DNA from: Pseudomonas marginalis
GTDB taxonomy: Bacteria; Pseudomonadota; Gammaproteobacteria; Pseudomonadales; Pseudomonadaceae
NCBI RefSeq assembly: GCF_900105325.1
Contig: NZ_FNSU01000003.1
Span: forward strand, 1,860,001-1,924,000
Direction: 5' to 3'
Length of the DNA: 64,000 nt
The translations under genes and the position numbers were made by a program. The first letter of the stretch is position 1. Every line of letters begins with the position of its first letter. A model generated the notes under the pieces. It was not told the DNA's origin, did no database searches, and worked only from the letters and a program-made list of their open reading frames with translations. Shown here piece by piece: positions 1 through 9,236 of this stretch.

Positions 1-443
1 TTCAATTCAAACGAAGGGTTTTCGGTGGTGGCACCGATAAAAATCAGCGTGCCATCCTCGACATAGGGCAAAAACGCATCCTGCTGCGACTTGTTGAAAC
101 GATGCACTTCGTCGACAAACAGGATGGTGCGCTTGCCGTACTGTCCGGCCTGCTGCTTGGCCACCTCGACGGCCTGGCGGATCTCCTTGACCCCGGCCAG
201 CACGGCCGAGACCGTTTCGAAGTGTGCATCCGAGACTTTTGCCAGCAGCCGCGCCAGGGTGGTCTTACCCACGCCCGGCGGCCCCCAGAAAATCATCGAG
301 TGCAGCGCACCCTGCTCCAGGGCTTCGCGCAAAGGCTTGCCGCGAGCGAGCAGGTGTTCCTGACCGACGTACTCATCCAGGTTGGTCGAGCGCAGGCGCG
401 CGGCCAAAGGCTGGGCAATCGGGTCACTTCGAAACAGATCCAT
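1..443 (-). CDS. rarA: Replication-associated recombination protein A, N-terminal part (cut by window edge)
   Basis: This AAA+ ATPase of the RarA/MgsA/WRNIP1 family acts at stalled replication forks and is related to clamp loaders. Only the first ~147 residues are inside the window; the rest lies to the left. The visible part begins MDLFRSDP and carries a Walker A motif (GPPGVGKTT) near residue 50 and a Walker B (FVDEVHR) near residue 115, followed by the sensor-1 stretch IGATTENP. It is the third gene of a minus-strand ftsK-lolA-rarA unit and begins 27 bp after lolA stops. The family call is secure; the C-terminal half is unseen. Confidence 0.93.
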   Translation of the reverse strand, partial: MDLFRSDPIAQPLAARLRSTNLDEYVGQEHLLARGKPLREALEQGALHSMIFWGPPGVGKTTLARLLAKVSDAHFETVSAVLAGVKEIRQAVEVAKQQAGQYGKRTILFVDEVHRFNKSQQDAFLPYVEDGTLIFIGATTENPSFEL

Positions 444-470
444 GGGCAGCGCTTGAAACCTCTGGGCAGT

Positions 471-1094
471 TTATTCCTGGATCACGTCGGCACCCTTGGG
501 GATGTCGAACTTGAACTTGGACGCCGGTACCGGCTGGTTGGCCTTGACCCCGGAGAACAGGATATCGGTGCGCTGGCCGACGCTGTCGACCAGGCGCATG
601 TTATTGATCACGCCGTTGCCGAACGACAGGGACAGCGTGTCAAACAACGTGTCCTTGGATTTCGGCTTGAGGGTGAACTCGATCACGTTGCTGGTTTGCT
701 TGGAGGTGATGTCGAAGCTGTCGTTGATTTTCGACACATCGCCCGACAGCAGCAGCGCCGGCGTCTGGTTCAGGCGCGGGTCGAGCTTCTTGATGGTCGC
801 CTGCTCCAGGTCCGGGTCCCACAGGGTGACTTTCTGGCCGTCCGAGACGATGGTCTGCTCGGCCTTGCCTTCGGTGTGCCAGTAGAATAACCCTGGGCGC
901 TGCACGGCCATCTCGCCGGCGGTTTCCTGCAACTGGGTGCCACCGGCATCCAGGGTGAGCTGGGAGAAGCGCGCAGTCAGGGTCTGGGATTTGTCCAACA
1001 GGTTTTTCAGGCTGGCGACGGAGGCCGGGTCAGCGTGGGCCGAAACAGCGGTCAGGGCCAGTGCCGGCAACAACAGCATGCGGATAAGACGCAT
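471..1094 (-). CDS. lolA: Outer-membrane lipoprotein carrier protein LolA
   Basis: Periplasmic chaperone that takes lipoproteins released by LolCDE and carries them to LolB in the outer membrane. The product is ~207 residues, the usual LolA size, with a classical Sec signal peptide (MRLIRMLLLP core ending at SAHA). The ATG at 1094 is preferred over the in-frame ATG 12 bp upstream, because ATGAGG just before it supplies a well-spaced ribosome-binding site and the shorter form starts directly with the signal peptide. It lies between ftsK (54 bp upstream) and rarA, a conserved gammaproteobacterial arrangement. Confidence 0.93.
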   Translation of the reverse strand: MRLIRMLLLPALALTAVSAHADPASVASLKNLLDKSQTLTARFSQLTLDAGGTQLQETAGEMAVQRPGLFYWHTEGKAEQTIVSDGQKVTLWDPDLEQATIKKLDPRLNQTPALLLSGDVSKINDSFDITSKQTSNVIEFTLKPKSKDTLFDTLSLSFGNGVINNMRLVDSVGQRTDILFSGVKANQPVPASKFKFDIPKGADVIQE

Positions 1095-1148
1095 GGGAGT
1101 CCTCATTGAGTCGTAAGGGCGCGCCGCGTGCTGCCACGCGGCACGGAA

Positions 1149-3557
1149 TCAGTCGCGCATCTGCCCGGGGGCGATGACTTCGCGCGAGCCGTTGGTGTTC
1201 ATTGCAGTGACGACGCCAGCGTTTTCCATGGCTTCGATCATGCGCGCAGCGCGGTTATAGCCGATCTTCAGCTTGCGCTGCACCGCAGAAATCGAGGCGC
1301 GGCGGCTTTCCAGCACGAACGCCACGGCTTCGTCATACAGCGCGTCGGTTTCGGCATCATCGTCGCCACCGCTGCTACCACCGTCGAAGCCGCTGCCGGC
1401 CTCTTCGACACCGGCGAGGATGTCGTCGTTGTATTCGGGCGCGCCACGCAGCTTCCAGGCCTCCACCACGCGGTGCACTTCATCGTCGGAGACGAAGGCG
1501 CCGTGGACCCGGATCGGCAGGCTGGTACCCGGCGGCATGTAGAGCATGTCACCGTGGCCCAGCAGTTGCTCGGCACCGCCCTGGTCGATGATGGTCCGTG
1601 AGTCGATCTTGCTCGACACCTGGAACGCCATGCGGGTCGGGATGTTGGCCTTGATCAGGCCGGTGATCACGTCCACCGACGGACGCTGGGTGGCGAGGAT
1701 CAAGTGAATACCGGCCGCCCGCGCCTTCTGGGCGATACGCGCGATCAGCTCTTCGACCTTCTTGCCGACGATCATCATCATGTCGGCAAACTCGTCGACC
1801 ACCACCACGATGGTCGGCAGCTTGCTCAACAGCGGTGCTTCGTCGTGGATACTTTCGCGCTTGTACAGCGGGTCGGTCAGCGGCGTGCCGGCGTCCTGGG
1901 CTTCCTTGACCTTGGCGTTGAAGCCCGACAGGTTACGCACGCCCATCTTCGCCATCAGCTTGTAGCGGCGCTCCATCTCGGCAACGCTCCAGCGCAGGGC
2001 GTTGGCGGCGTCCTTCATGTCAGTGACCACCGGGCAGAGCAGGTGCGGAATGCCTTCATAGATCGACAGTTCGAGCATCTTCGGGTCGATCATGATCAGC
2101 TTGGCGTCTTCCGGGCCGGACTTGAACAGGATCGACAGGATCATCGCGTTCACGCCCACCGATTTACCCGAACCGGTGGTACCGGCCACCAGCAGGTGAG
2201 GCATTTTGGCGAGGTCGGTGATCACCGGCTTGCCGCCGATGTCGTGGCCCAGGGCCAGGGTGACCGGCGACTTGAAGTTGTCGTATTCGGGCGTCGACAG
2301 CACTTCGGAGAAGCGCACGATCTGGCGATCTTCGTTGGGAATCTCGATACCCACGGTAGTCTTGCCCGGGATCACTTCCACCACGCGCACGCTGGTCACG
2401 GCCAGGGAGCGCGCCAGGTCCTTGGCCAGGTTGGAAATGCGGCTGACCTTGACGCCGGCAGCCGGCTGGATTTCGTAACGGGTAATCACCGGGCCGGGAT
2501 GGATCGAGTCCACCGACACCTCGACGCCGAATTCCTTGAGTTTGATTTCCAGCAGATGGCCGACGGCCGCCAGGGACTCAGGGGAATAGTTGAGCTGTTT
2601 CTTTTCGGCCGGGTCGAGGATCGAGATCGGCGGCAAGGTGCCTTCCACGGCGCTGTCGACAAACAACGGCGCCTGTTTCTCTTTCTGCACGCGGTGGCTT
2701 GGCTCGGCCGGCTTGGGCGGCGCCGGGGCGATCACCGGCGGCACCTGCTTCTCGCGGTCCGACATGTGCTTGCTCAGGGCCTGCTCGCGTTCGATCAGGC
2801 GTTCCTTGACCTTGGCCTGCTCACGGCGGTCCGGTGTGCTTGGGGCCACCACTTCGTTGACGCGGGTATCCACCTCGCGCAACTGGGCCACCATGCGCTT
2901 GCGTTCGACCCGGGCGGCCCACCAGCGGTTGGCAGCGCCCTGGAACAGCTCCAGCAGGTCGAGGGTGATCTTGCCCGTCACGTCCATCACCTTGAACCAC
3001 GACAGGTCGGTGAACACGGTGAGGCCAAACAGGAACAGCGCGATAAACATCAGGGTGCTGCCCTGGATATTCAGGGTCTTGCGCGCCAGGTCGCCGAGGC
3101 TCTCGCCCAGCGCCCCACCCGCGCCCGCCGGCAGGCCGGTGGGTGCGTGGAAATGAATATGCGCCAGGGCGGCACCGGACAGTACCAGGAATACCAGGCC
3201 GATCAGGCGCCACGAAAACAGCCAGCCGCTCCACTGCCACGGCTCATGACGCTGGCGGAAGATCTGCCAGGTCTTGATCGCCAGTAACAGCGGGAAGATA
3301 TAGGCGAAGTAACCCAGCACCATGAACAGGATATCGGCGCTGTAGGAACCGGCAGGCCCACCGAAGTTCTGCACGTCTTCGATCTTGCTGTTGTGGCTCC
3401 AGCCCGGATCGTCCTTGCCATAGGTGAGCAAGGCCATCATCAGGAACAGGCACAGCGCGCCGATAGCGATCAGCGCGCCTTCCTTGAGTCGATAGTGCAG
3501 GTGCTGGCGCCAGGCCGGCACGACGGCTGCTTTAGGTGTTGCGGCGGATTTCTTCAA
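1149..3557 (-). CDS. ftsK: DNA translocase FtsK
   Basis: Septal DNA pump that clears chromosome dimers and activates XerCD at dif. Four transmembrane segments lie at roughly residues 27-46, 73-95, 113-135 and 165-185. A short charged linker (about 220-300), Walker A (GTTGSGKS, 459-466), Walker B (IVVVVDE, 583-589) and a C-terminal gamma winged-helix domain (RRASISAVQRKL, about 750 onward) follow. The start is inferred to be a TTG at 3557, giving a KKSAATPK N-terminus and 802 residues. AGGAAAAG lies upstream of it, and the longer in-frame reading to 3620 adds residues unlike other Pseudomonas FtsK. It heads the ftsK-lolA-rarA unit. Confidence 0.93.
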   Translation of the reverse strand: MKKSAATPKAAVVPAWRQHLHYRLKEGALIAIGALCLFLMMALLTYGKDDPGWSHNSKIEDVQNFGGPAGSYSADILFMVLGYFAYIFPLLLAIKTWQIFRQRHEPWQWSGWLFSWRLIGLVFLVLSGAALAHIHFHAPTGLPAGAGGALGESLGDLARKTLNIQGSTLMFIALFLFGLTVFTDLSWFKVMDVTGKITLDLLELFQGAANRWWAARVERKRMVAQLREVDTRVNEVVAPSTPDRREQAKVKERLIEREQALSKHMSDREKQVPPVIAPAPPKPAEPSHRVQKEKQAPLFVDSAVEGTLPPISILDPAEKKQLNYSPESLAAVGHLLEIKLKEFGVEVSVDSIHPGPVITRYEIQPAAGVKVSRISNLAKDLARSLAVTSVRVVEVIPGKTTVGIEIPNEDRQIVRFSEVLSTPEYDNFKSPVTLALGHDIGGKPVITDLAKMPHLLVAGTTGSGKSVGVNAMILSILFKSGPEDAKLIMIDPKMLELSIYEGIPHLLCPVVTDMKDAANALRWSVAEMERRYKLMAKMGVRNLSGFNAKVKEAQDAGTPLTDPLYKRESIHDEAPLLSKLPTIVVVVDEFADMMMIVGKKVEELIARIAQKARAAGIHLILATQRPSVDVITGLIKANIPTRMAFQVSSKIDSRTIIDQGGAEQLLGHGDMLYMPPGTSLPIRVHGAFVSDDEVHRVVEAWKLRGAPEYNDDILAGVEEAGSGFDGGSSGGDDDAETDALYDEAVAFVLESRRASISAVQRKLKIGYNRAARMIEAMENAGVVTAMNTNGSREVIAPGQMRD

Positions 3558-4055
3558 AACGGGTCTTTTCCTGCGCCTGTTAGCGCGTCCATCTGTTGAA
3601 TAAGTGCAAATACTGCCCAATCCGAGCAGCTGAAAAATGAACGAACGTCGTGGAATCTACTTTTAACACTGGGCGATTGCTGGATGAAATGGCGATAACG
3701 CCACAATGGCCGCATTGTACGGGTTTGTGTTGCGGTTGCCACGCCACTTGGCTTTCTTCAGGCAGCATAGCCAATTGTGTGTCACAACATGTTCAATTTG
3801 AGCATGCATTGTCTTTGCTGACAAAGGCTTATGAGCTGTTTTTACCAATCCAGGCAAGCTTGGCAAATGGCCTGCATGGGCCAGACCCGATTACGACCAC
3901 GCCTCACGCAGAGAGTTGCAGAAACACCCGCTCACGCTTATGCACGCCAACAGCCGATTCGGGCTGGCCCCACAGCGCTGCGTCGACAATAATCACACCC
4001 CTTGGGGCAGGCGATCCGCCTGCCACTCCCCTCCCCTTCCGCAAGCCTGGATGCC
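3558..4055. other. Intergenic region between divergent ftsK and aat
   Basis: About 500 bases without a convincing gene. It must hold the ftsK promoter on the minus strand and the aat promoter on the plus strand. A TACAAT hexamer on the minus strand (3714-3719) could be the ftsK -10, but no good -35 is seen. An in-frame TTG at 4002 would lengthen Aat by 18 residues, but the sequence before the ATG at 4056 does not look like the conserved Aat N-terminus. No repeat or structured RNA was noticed. Confidence 0.5.
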
Positions 4056-4736
4056 ATGCTGACCTGGTTACAACGCGACTCACTGACATTTCCCCCGCTG
4101 GCCAAGGCCATGCGTGAACCCAATGGCCTGCTCGCCGCCGGTGGCGACCTGTCGGCCGAGCGACTGGTGCAAGCCTACCGCCACGGTTGCTTTCCCTGGT
4201 TCTCGGAGGGCCAGCCGATCCTCTGGTGGTCGCCGGACCCGCGCACCGTGATATTCCCCGACGAGCTGCATGTCTCCCGCAGCCTGGGCAAACTATTGCG
4301 CCAGCAGCGCTATACCGTGACCTTCGACCAGGACTTTGCCGCCGTCATCCAGGCGTGCGCCGCGCCGCGTGCGTATGCCGATGGCACCTGGATCACCGAA
4401 GGTATCCAGCGCGCCTATCTGGAACTGCATCAGCGCGGCTATGCACATTCGGTTGAGGTATGGGACGAAGGCGTGCTGGTGGGCGGACTGTATGGCCTGG
4501 CGATGGGCCAGCTGTTTTTTGGCGAATCCATGTTCAGCCGTGCCGACAATGCCTCGAAATTCGGCTTTGCTACATTGACCCGGCAATTGCAGGCCTGGGG
4601 CTTTGTACTGATCGACTGCCAGATGCCCAATGATCACCTGCATAGCCTGGGTGCTCGCGCCATTCCTCGCAGTGAATTTGCCGATTTCCTACAAGACCAC
4701 CTGGACCAACGCAATTCCGGGCCATGGGTTTCTTAG
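4056..4736 (+). CDS. aat: Leucyl/phenylalanyl-tRNA--protein transferase
   Basis: Cytosolic enzyme that moves Leu or Phe from aminoacyl-tRNA onto proteins with N-terminal Arg or Lys, creating a primary N-degron read by ClpS. The product is 226 residues with the family hallmarks: GCFPWFSEGQPILWW-type block near residue 45, WSPDPR, ADGTWI around 108, and GESMFS near 150. Start chosen at MLTWLQ, the usual Pseudomonas N-terminus. bpt follows 55 bp downstream and clpA/clpS lie about 1.2 kb further on, so the tagging and degradation steps are clustered. Confidence 0.95.
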   Translation: MLTWLQRDSLTFPPLAKAMREPNGLLAAGGDLSAERLVQAYRHGCFPWFSEGQPILWWSPDPRTVIFPDELHVSRSLGKLLRQQRYTVTFDQDFAAVIQACAAPRAYADGTWITEGIQRAYLELHQRGYAHSVEVWDEGVLVGGLYGLAMGQLFFGESMFSRADNASKFGFATLTRQLQAWGFVLIDCQMPNDHLHSLGARAIPRSEFADFLQDHLDQRNSGPWVS

Positions 4737-4791
4737 GCGACATCCGCACACCTGGCTTACACTTATTTCAAAGCTTATCCGAGGGTTGATC

Positions 4792-5499
4792 ATGACCGAG
4801 TTGGCGCGCTTGAAGTTTTATGCCACTCAACCCCACTCTTGCAGCTATCTGCCCGACGAGCAGGCCACCACGCTGTTCCTCGACCCCAGCCAGCCAATGG
4901 ATGTGCACGTGTATGCCGATCTCTCGGAAATGGGTTTTCGACGCAGCGGCGATCATCTGTACCGGCCCCACTGCCAGAACTGCAATGCCTGCGTGCCGGC
5001 ACGCATCCCCGTGGCGCAGTTTCTGCCGGACCGCAATCAGAAGCGCATCCTCAAGCGCAATGCCGACCTGACGGTGGCAGCTGCCAAGCCACGATTCACC
5101 GAAGAGTATTTCGACCTGTACCAGCGCTATATCGAGCAGCGCCACGCCGACGGCGATATGTTCCCACCCAGCCGCGACCAGTTTTCCACCTTCCTGGTGC
5201 GTGACCTGCCGTTCTCGCGCTTTTACGAATTTCGCGCGGACGGCCGTCTGGTGGCCGTCGCCGTGACCGATTTGCTGCCTAACGGCCTATCAGCGGTCTA
5301 CACCTTCTACGAGCCAGCCGAAGAGCGTCGCAGCCTTGGGCGCTTTGCAATCCTCTGGCAAATCGGTGAAGCACTGCGCCTGGAACTGGAGGCGGTGTAC
5401 CTCGGATACTGGATCAAGAACTGCAAAAAAATGAACTACAAGACCCAATATCGCCCCATAGAACTGCTGATTAATCAAAGATGGGTCACGCTTAACTAG
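4792..5499 (+). CDS. bpt: Aspartate/glutamate leucyltransferase (Bpt, ATE-like)
   Basis: Bacterial homologue of eukaryotic arginyl-tRNA-protein transferase. Bacterial Bpt transfers Leu to proteins with N-terminal Asp or Glu, making them ClpS/ClpAP substrates. It is 235 residues long. The N-terminal ATE domain shows the cysteine pattern YLP...[15 protein letters not shown] (around residues 62-72) and the C-terminal domain ends with the conserved [13 protein letters not shown] block. The ATG at 4792 gives the standard [12 protein letters not shown] start; in-frame sequence upstream to 4630 overlaps aat and is not family-like. Often annotated as arginyltransferase; the leucyl specificity is from family knowledge. 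Confidence 0.93.
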
Positions 5500-5599
5500 A
5501 ACCCCTTGGCTTAAACACCCTTTTTCGGGCACAATGCACGCCGCTTTTGCCTGGCGCAGTTGCACCGGGCCATTCACTGGATACCGAGGGCTTTACTGC

Positions 5600-5818
5600 A
5601 TGTCGAAAGAAGACAGCTTCGAAATGGAAGGCACTGTCGTCGACACCCTGCCCAACACCATGTTTCGTGTGGAGTTGGAAAATGGGCACGTCGTAACCGC
5701 GCATATCTCCGGCAAGATGCGCAAGAACTACATTCGTATTCTTACCGGTGACAAAGTGCGCGTCGAGCTGACGCCCTATGACTTGAGCAAAGGGCGCATC
5801 ACTTACCGCGCTCGCTAA
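5600..5818 (+). CDS. infA: Translation initiation factor IF-1
   Basis: 72-residue protein made of a single S1/OB-fold domain ([18 protein letters not shown]...), occupying the ribosomal A site during initiation. Length and sequence are those of a standard IF-1. It lies 100 bp after bpt and is followed at once by an intrinsic terminator. Confidence 0.97.
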
Positions 5819-5831
5819 GCAAGTCAATACA

Positions 5832-5858
5832 AAACGCCCGGTTATGCCGGGCGTTTTT
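5832..5858 (+). terminator. Rho-independent terminator of infA
   Basis: 8-bp stem ACGCCCGG/CCGGGCGT with a 5-base loop, followed by TTTTT, 14 bp after the infA stop codon. Confidence 0.9.
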
Positions 5859-5891
5859 GTGTGCATGGGATTTCTCCAACACCAAGGGATC

Positions 5892-5912
5892 CTGTGGGAG
5901 GGGGCAAGCCCC
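5892..5912. repeat. Single REP-type sequence (GTGGGAGGGGG family)
   Basis: CTGTGGGAGGGGGCAAGCCCC matches the arm of the GTGGGAGG palindromes seen elsewhere in the window (15221, 23649, 47675, 54711). Here only one arm is clear; the partner decays after CCCC. It lies between two convergent terminators. Confidence 0.65.
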
Positions 5913-5939
5913 ATTCTGAGAATTGCATTTCAAGACAGC

Positions 5940-5964
5940 AAAAAGGCGCCTTTCGGCGCCTTTT
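5940..5964 (-). terminator. Rho-independent terminator of clpA
   Basis: Perfect hairpin AAAAGGCGCC-TTTC-GGCGCCTTTT 17 bp beyond the clpA stop. On the minus strand it ends in a T tract; it could act in both directions. Confidence 0.85.
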
Positions 5965-5981
5965 GCGTTATTGCAGAACGA

Positions 5982-8252
5982 TCAGGCCATTTCAGCCGTG
6001 GTTTCGAACTCGAAGGTCAGCTCGCCATCCTTCAGGTCGATATGCACCACGCCACCATGGTCGGAAAGCTCGCCAAACAGGATCTCTTCGGCCAGCGGCC
6101 GCTTGATCTTGTCCTGGATCAGGCGCGCCATCGGGCGAGCGCCCATTGCCGCGTCGTAGCCACCTTCGGCGATCCAGCTGCGTGCCGCTTCCGTGACATC
6201 CAGTTGCACGCGCTTGTCTTCCAACTGCGCCTGAAGCTCGGTGAGGAACTTGTCCACCACACTCTTGATGACCTCATGGCTGAGGCGACCAAACTGGATA
6301 ATGGTGTCCAGGCGGTTACGGAACTCCGGCGTGAAGCTCTTCTTGATCACTTCCATCGCATCGGACGAGTGATCCTGGTGGGTAAAGCCGATCGAAGCCC
6401 GCGCGGCCGTCTCGGCACCGGCGTTGGTGGTCATGATCAGGATGACATTGCGGAAGTCCGCCTTGCGCCCGTTATTGTCGGTCAGGGTCCCGTGGTCCAT
6501 TACCTGCAGCAGCAGGTTGAAGACTTCCGGGTGGGCCTTCTCGATTTCATCGAGCAGCAGTACGCAATGGGGCTGCTTGGTAATCGCCTCGGTCAACAGG
6601 CCGCCCTGATCGAAACCGACATAGCCCGGAGGCGCACCGATCAGGCGCGACACGGTGTGACGCTCCATGTATTCGGACATGTCGAAGCGCACCAGCTCGA
6701 TCCCCATGGCCTTGGCCAATTGCCGAGCCGCCTCGGTCTTGCCGACACCGGTAGGACCGGCGAACAGGAACGAACCGACAGGCTTGTCCGGCGACTTGAG
6801 GCCCGCACGCGACAGCTTGATCGCGGTGGACAGCGCGTCGATCGCTGCGTCCTGGCCGAACACGGTGAGCTTGAGGTCGCGCTCCAGGTTACGCAGCAGC
6901 TCCTTGTCGGAACTGTTGACGTGTTTTGGCGGAATCCGCGCGATCTTCGCGACAATGTCCTCGACCTGAGGCACGTCGATGCGCTTCACACGCTTCTCGA
7001 CCGGCTGCAGGCGCTGGTAGGCCCCTGCCTCGTCGATCACATCGATGGCCTTGTCCGGCATGTGCCGGTCATTGATGTAGCGCGACGCCAACTCGGCGGC
7101 CGCACGCAGCGCCTCATCGGTGTACTCGATGCCGTGGTGCGCTTCAAACCGCCCCTTGAGCCCGCGCAGGATGCCGATGGTGTCTTCGACCGACGGCTCG
7201 GACACGTCGACTTTCTGGAAGCGACGCGCCAGGGCACGGTCTTTCTCGAAGATGCCGCGGAATTCCTGGAAGGTGGTCGAGCCGATGCAGCGGATATCAC
7301 CCGACGACAGTAACGGCTTGAGCAGGTTGGAGGCGTCCATCACACCACCGGATGCCGCACCGGCACCAATGATGGTGTGGATCTCGTCGATGAACAGGAT
7401 CGCCTGCGGGCGTTTTTTCAGCTCGCCGAGCAGGGCCTTGAAGCGCTTCTCGAAATCGCCACGGTACTTGGTCCCGGCGAGCAACGCGCCCAGGTCAAGG
7501 GAGTAGACGACACTATTGGCCAGCAGGTCCGGCACCTGGTTGTCGACGATGCGCTTGGCCAGGCCTTCGGCAATCGCGGTCTTGCCCACGCCCGCCTCAC
7601 CCACCAGCAACGGGTTGTTCTTGCGACGGCGCGCCAGGATCTGCGCTACGCGCTCCACCTCAAGCTCACGCCCCACCAACGGATCGATCCGCCCCTGGCG
7701 CGCCAGCTCATTGAGGTTGCTGGCATAGGCATCCAGCGGGTTGCTTGAAGAAGAAGACTCACCGCCCTCGTCGTCCTGCATATCCTGCTCACCCTCGGAA
7801 TGATCGCCGTGCCCAGGCACCTTGGAGATACCGTGGGCGATGTAGTTGACGACATCGATACGGGCAACGCTTTGCTGCTTGAGCAGGAACACTGCCTGGC
7901 TTTCCTGTTCGCTGAAGATCGCCACAAGCACATTGGCGCCTGTGACTTCACGCTTACCGGAGCTCTGTACGTGGAAAACAGCACGCTGCAATACCCGCTG
8001 GAAGCCCAGGGTTGGCTGGGTCTCACGGTCCTCGTCATGCACGGGGATCAGTGGCGTGGTGGAGTCGATAAACTCCTGCAGGTCATGCTTGAGCTTGTCG
8101 AGATTGGCGCCGCACGCACGCAGAACCGTGGCGGCAGCTTCGTTATCCAAAAGTGCCAGCAGCAGGTGTTCGACGGTCATGAATTCATGACGCTTCGAAC
8201 GAGCCTCCTTGAAGGCAAGATTGAGGGTGACTTCGAGCTCGCGGTTTAACAT
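5982..8252 (-). CDS. clpA: ATP-dependent Clp protease ATP-binding subunit ClpA
   Basis: Hexameric AAA+ unfoldase that feeds ClpP. The product is 756 residues. The Clp N-domain (1-145), where ClpS docks, is followed by an acidic Ser-rich linker (150-170). AAA module 1 has Walker A GEAGVGKT (218-225) and Walker B ILFIDE (285-290). AAA module 2 has Walker A GPTGVGKT (499-506). The ClpP-contact loop region IGF lies near residue 620. It sits directly downstream of clpS on the same strand (29 bp gap), so adaptor and unfoldase are probably cotranscribed. Confidence 0.97.
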   Translation of the reverse strand: MLNRELEVTLNLAFKEARSKRHEFMTVEHLLLALLDNEAAATVLRACGANLDKLKHDLQEFIDSTTPLIPVHDEDRETQPTLGFQRVLQRAVFHVQSSGKREVTGANVLVAIFSEQESQAVFLLKQQSVARIDVVNYIAHGISKVPGHGDHSEGEQDMQDDEGGESSSSSNPLDAYASNLNELARQGRIDPLVGRELEVERVAQILARRRKNNPLLVGEAGVGKTAIAEGLAKRIVDNQVPDLLANSVVYSLDLGALLAGTKYRGDFEKRFKALLGELKKRPQAILFIDEIHTIIGAGAASGGVMDASNLLKPLLSSGDIRCIGSTTFQEFRGIFEKDRALARRFQKVDVSEPSVEDTIGILRGLKGRFEAHHGIEYTDEALRAAAELASRYINDRHMPDKAIDVIDEAGAYQRLQPVEKRVKRIDVPQVEDIVAKIARIPPKHVNSSDKELLRNLERDLKLTVFGQDAAIDALSTAIKLSRAGLKSPDKPVGSFLFAGPTGVGKTEAARQLAKAMGIELVRFDMSEYMERHTVSRLIGAPPGYVGFDQGGLLTEAITKQPHCVLLLDEIEKAHPEVFNLLLQVMDHGTLTDNNGRKADFRNVILIMTTNAGAETAARASIGFTHQDHSSDAMEVIKKSFTPEFRNRLDTIIQFGRLSHEVIKSVVDKFLTELQAQLEDKRVQLDVTEAARSWIAEGGYDAAMGARPMARLIQDKIKRPLAEEILFGELSDHGGVVHIDLKDGELTFEFETTAEMA

Positions 8253-8281
8253 AGCTTCACCTCATACCCAAGTGGTCGGCG

Positions 8282-8650
8282 TTAACCGTCCTTCTCGATT
8301 TCACAGAGTAGCGGATGCTGGCTTTCCCTGGCGTACTGGTTGACCTGCATGGCCTTTGTCTCGGCGATGTCACGGGTAAACACTCCACATACTGCCCGTC
8401 CTTCTGTGTGAACGGCCAGCATTACCTTGGTCGCCAACTCGCGGTTCAGGTTAAAAAACACCTCGAGCACTTCGACCACGAAATCCATCGGTGTGTAGTC
8501 ATCGTTGAACAAAACCACCTTGTACATCGGCGGCGCCTGTAAAGCAGGCTTGGCCTCCTGAACAGCAATGCCTGCAGAACCGTCGTCATCGTGTTCGTGA
8601 TCCGGTCGATCCTGATTGAATGTTAGTCGAATCTGGCTGATTGCATGCAT
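8282..8650 (-). CDS. clpS: ClpS, N-end rule adaptor of ClpAP
   Basis: 122-residue adaptor that binds N-terminal Leu/Phe/Trp/Tyr and hands substrates to ClpA. After a ~40-residue disordered, acidic N-terminal extension comes the ClpS core YKVVLFNDDYTPMDFV, in which the NDD pocket residues that bind the destabilising alpha-amino group are visible. It precedes clpA in one unit and is divergent from cspD. Confidence 0.96.
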   Translation of the reverse strand: MHAISQIRLTFNQDRPDHEHDDDGSAGIAVQEAKPALQAPPMYKVVLFNDDYTPMDFVVEVLEVFFNLNRELATKVMLAVHTEGRAVCGVFTRDIAETKAMQVNQYARESQHPLLCEIEKDG

Positions 8651-8731
8651 GGAAAGAAAGGTTCGTCAGTGGTTCAAATACAGTGGTGGGGGCGACCTGT
8701 CAGATTTTCAACTCCTGACCACTTGGTCGCC

Positions 8732-8759
8732 TTGACTATCGGCAAATCGGTGTTACAAC
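8732..8759 (+). promoter_or_regulatory. Candidate sigma70 promoter for cspD
   Basis: TTGACT and TACAAC hexamers separated by 16 bases, about 115 bp before the cspD start. The match is fair, not perfect; a long 5' leader would be normal for a cold-shock-family gene. Confidence 0.35.
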
Positions 8760-8875
8760 CAATAGAACCCACAGTGGGTAAAAAAGGTCCGCGCAGTCAA
8801 CCTTATTTATTCGGGTTAGGACGGATAAACTGGATGATACTCCAGTGATGGAGTCTGGTGCAGAGGGAAATGGGT

Positions 8876-9154
8876 ATGTCTGGCGTCAAGATCAGTGGCA
8901 AGGTCAAGTGGTTCAACAATGCCAAGGGATATGGCTTTGTTAATGAAGACGGTAAAACCGAGGACCTTTTTGCGCACTATTCAGCGATTAACATGGATGG
9001 GTACAAAACGCTGAAGGCGGGCCAAGCTGTGAGCTTTGAAATCATTCAAGGACCGAAAGGGCTGCACGCCGTGAATATCGGTGCAGTGAAAGCCGAAACA
9101 TATGAAAAAAACACGCCATCAACCGCTCATAACGAAAAGAAACAAACGGCCTGA
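8876..9154 (+). CDS. cspD: Cold-shock-domain protein CspD
   Basis: Single OB-fold nucleic-acid-binding protein of the CspD type, which in E. coli inhibits replication in stationary phase. It has RNP1 (KGYGFVNE) and RNP2 (DLFAHYSAI) and a hydrophilic tail rich in Lys/Asn. The ATG at 8876 has AGAGGGA seven bases upstream; ATG 8870 is an alternative. The product is 92 residues, slightly longer than usual because of an N-terminal MSGVKI and the extended tail. It sits between divergent clpS and convergent icd, the usual place for cspD in Pseudomonas. Confidence 0.92.
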   Translation: MSGVKISGKVKWFNNAKGYGFVNEDGKTEDLFAHYSAINMDGYKTLKAGQAVSFEIIQGPKGLHAVNIGAVKAETYEKNTPSTAHNEKKQTA

Positions 9155-9181
9155 CACCCCGCGAAGCGAGTGACATGCGAT

Positions 9182-9225
9182 AAAAAACCGGCCACCCGAT
9201 CGACTTGGGTTGGCCGGTTTTTTTT
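9182..9225. terminator. Shared bidirectional terminator of cspD and icd
   Basis: Long stem AACCGGCCA/TGGCCGGTT extended inward by CCCGA/TTGGG, with a run of A on the left and T8 on the right. It sits between the convergent cspD and icd genes. Confidence 0.88.
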
Positions 9226-9236
9226 GTACCAGGCTT

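Noticed and set aside
3557..3620. N-terminal extension of FtsK to the in-frame codon at 3620
   Set aside because: The extra 21 residues do not resemble Pseudomonas FtsK, whereas the TTG at 3557 gives the familiar KKS-type start with a ribosome-binding site.
3650..4117. Open frame of 155 codons before aat
   Set aside because: Overlaps aat in another frame and shows no family resemblance or coding character.
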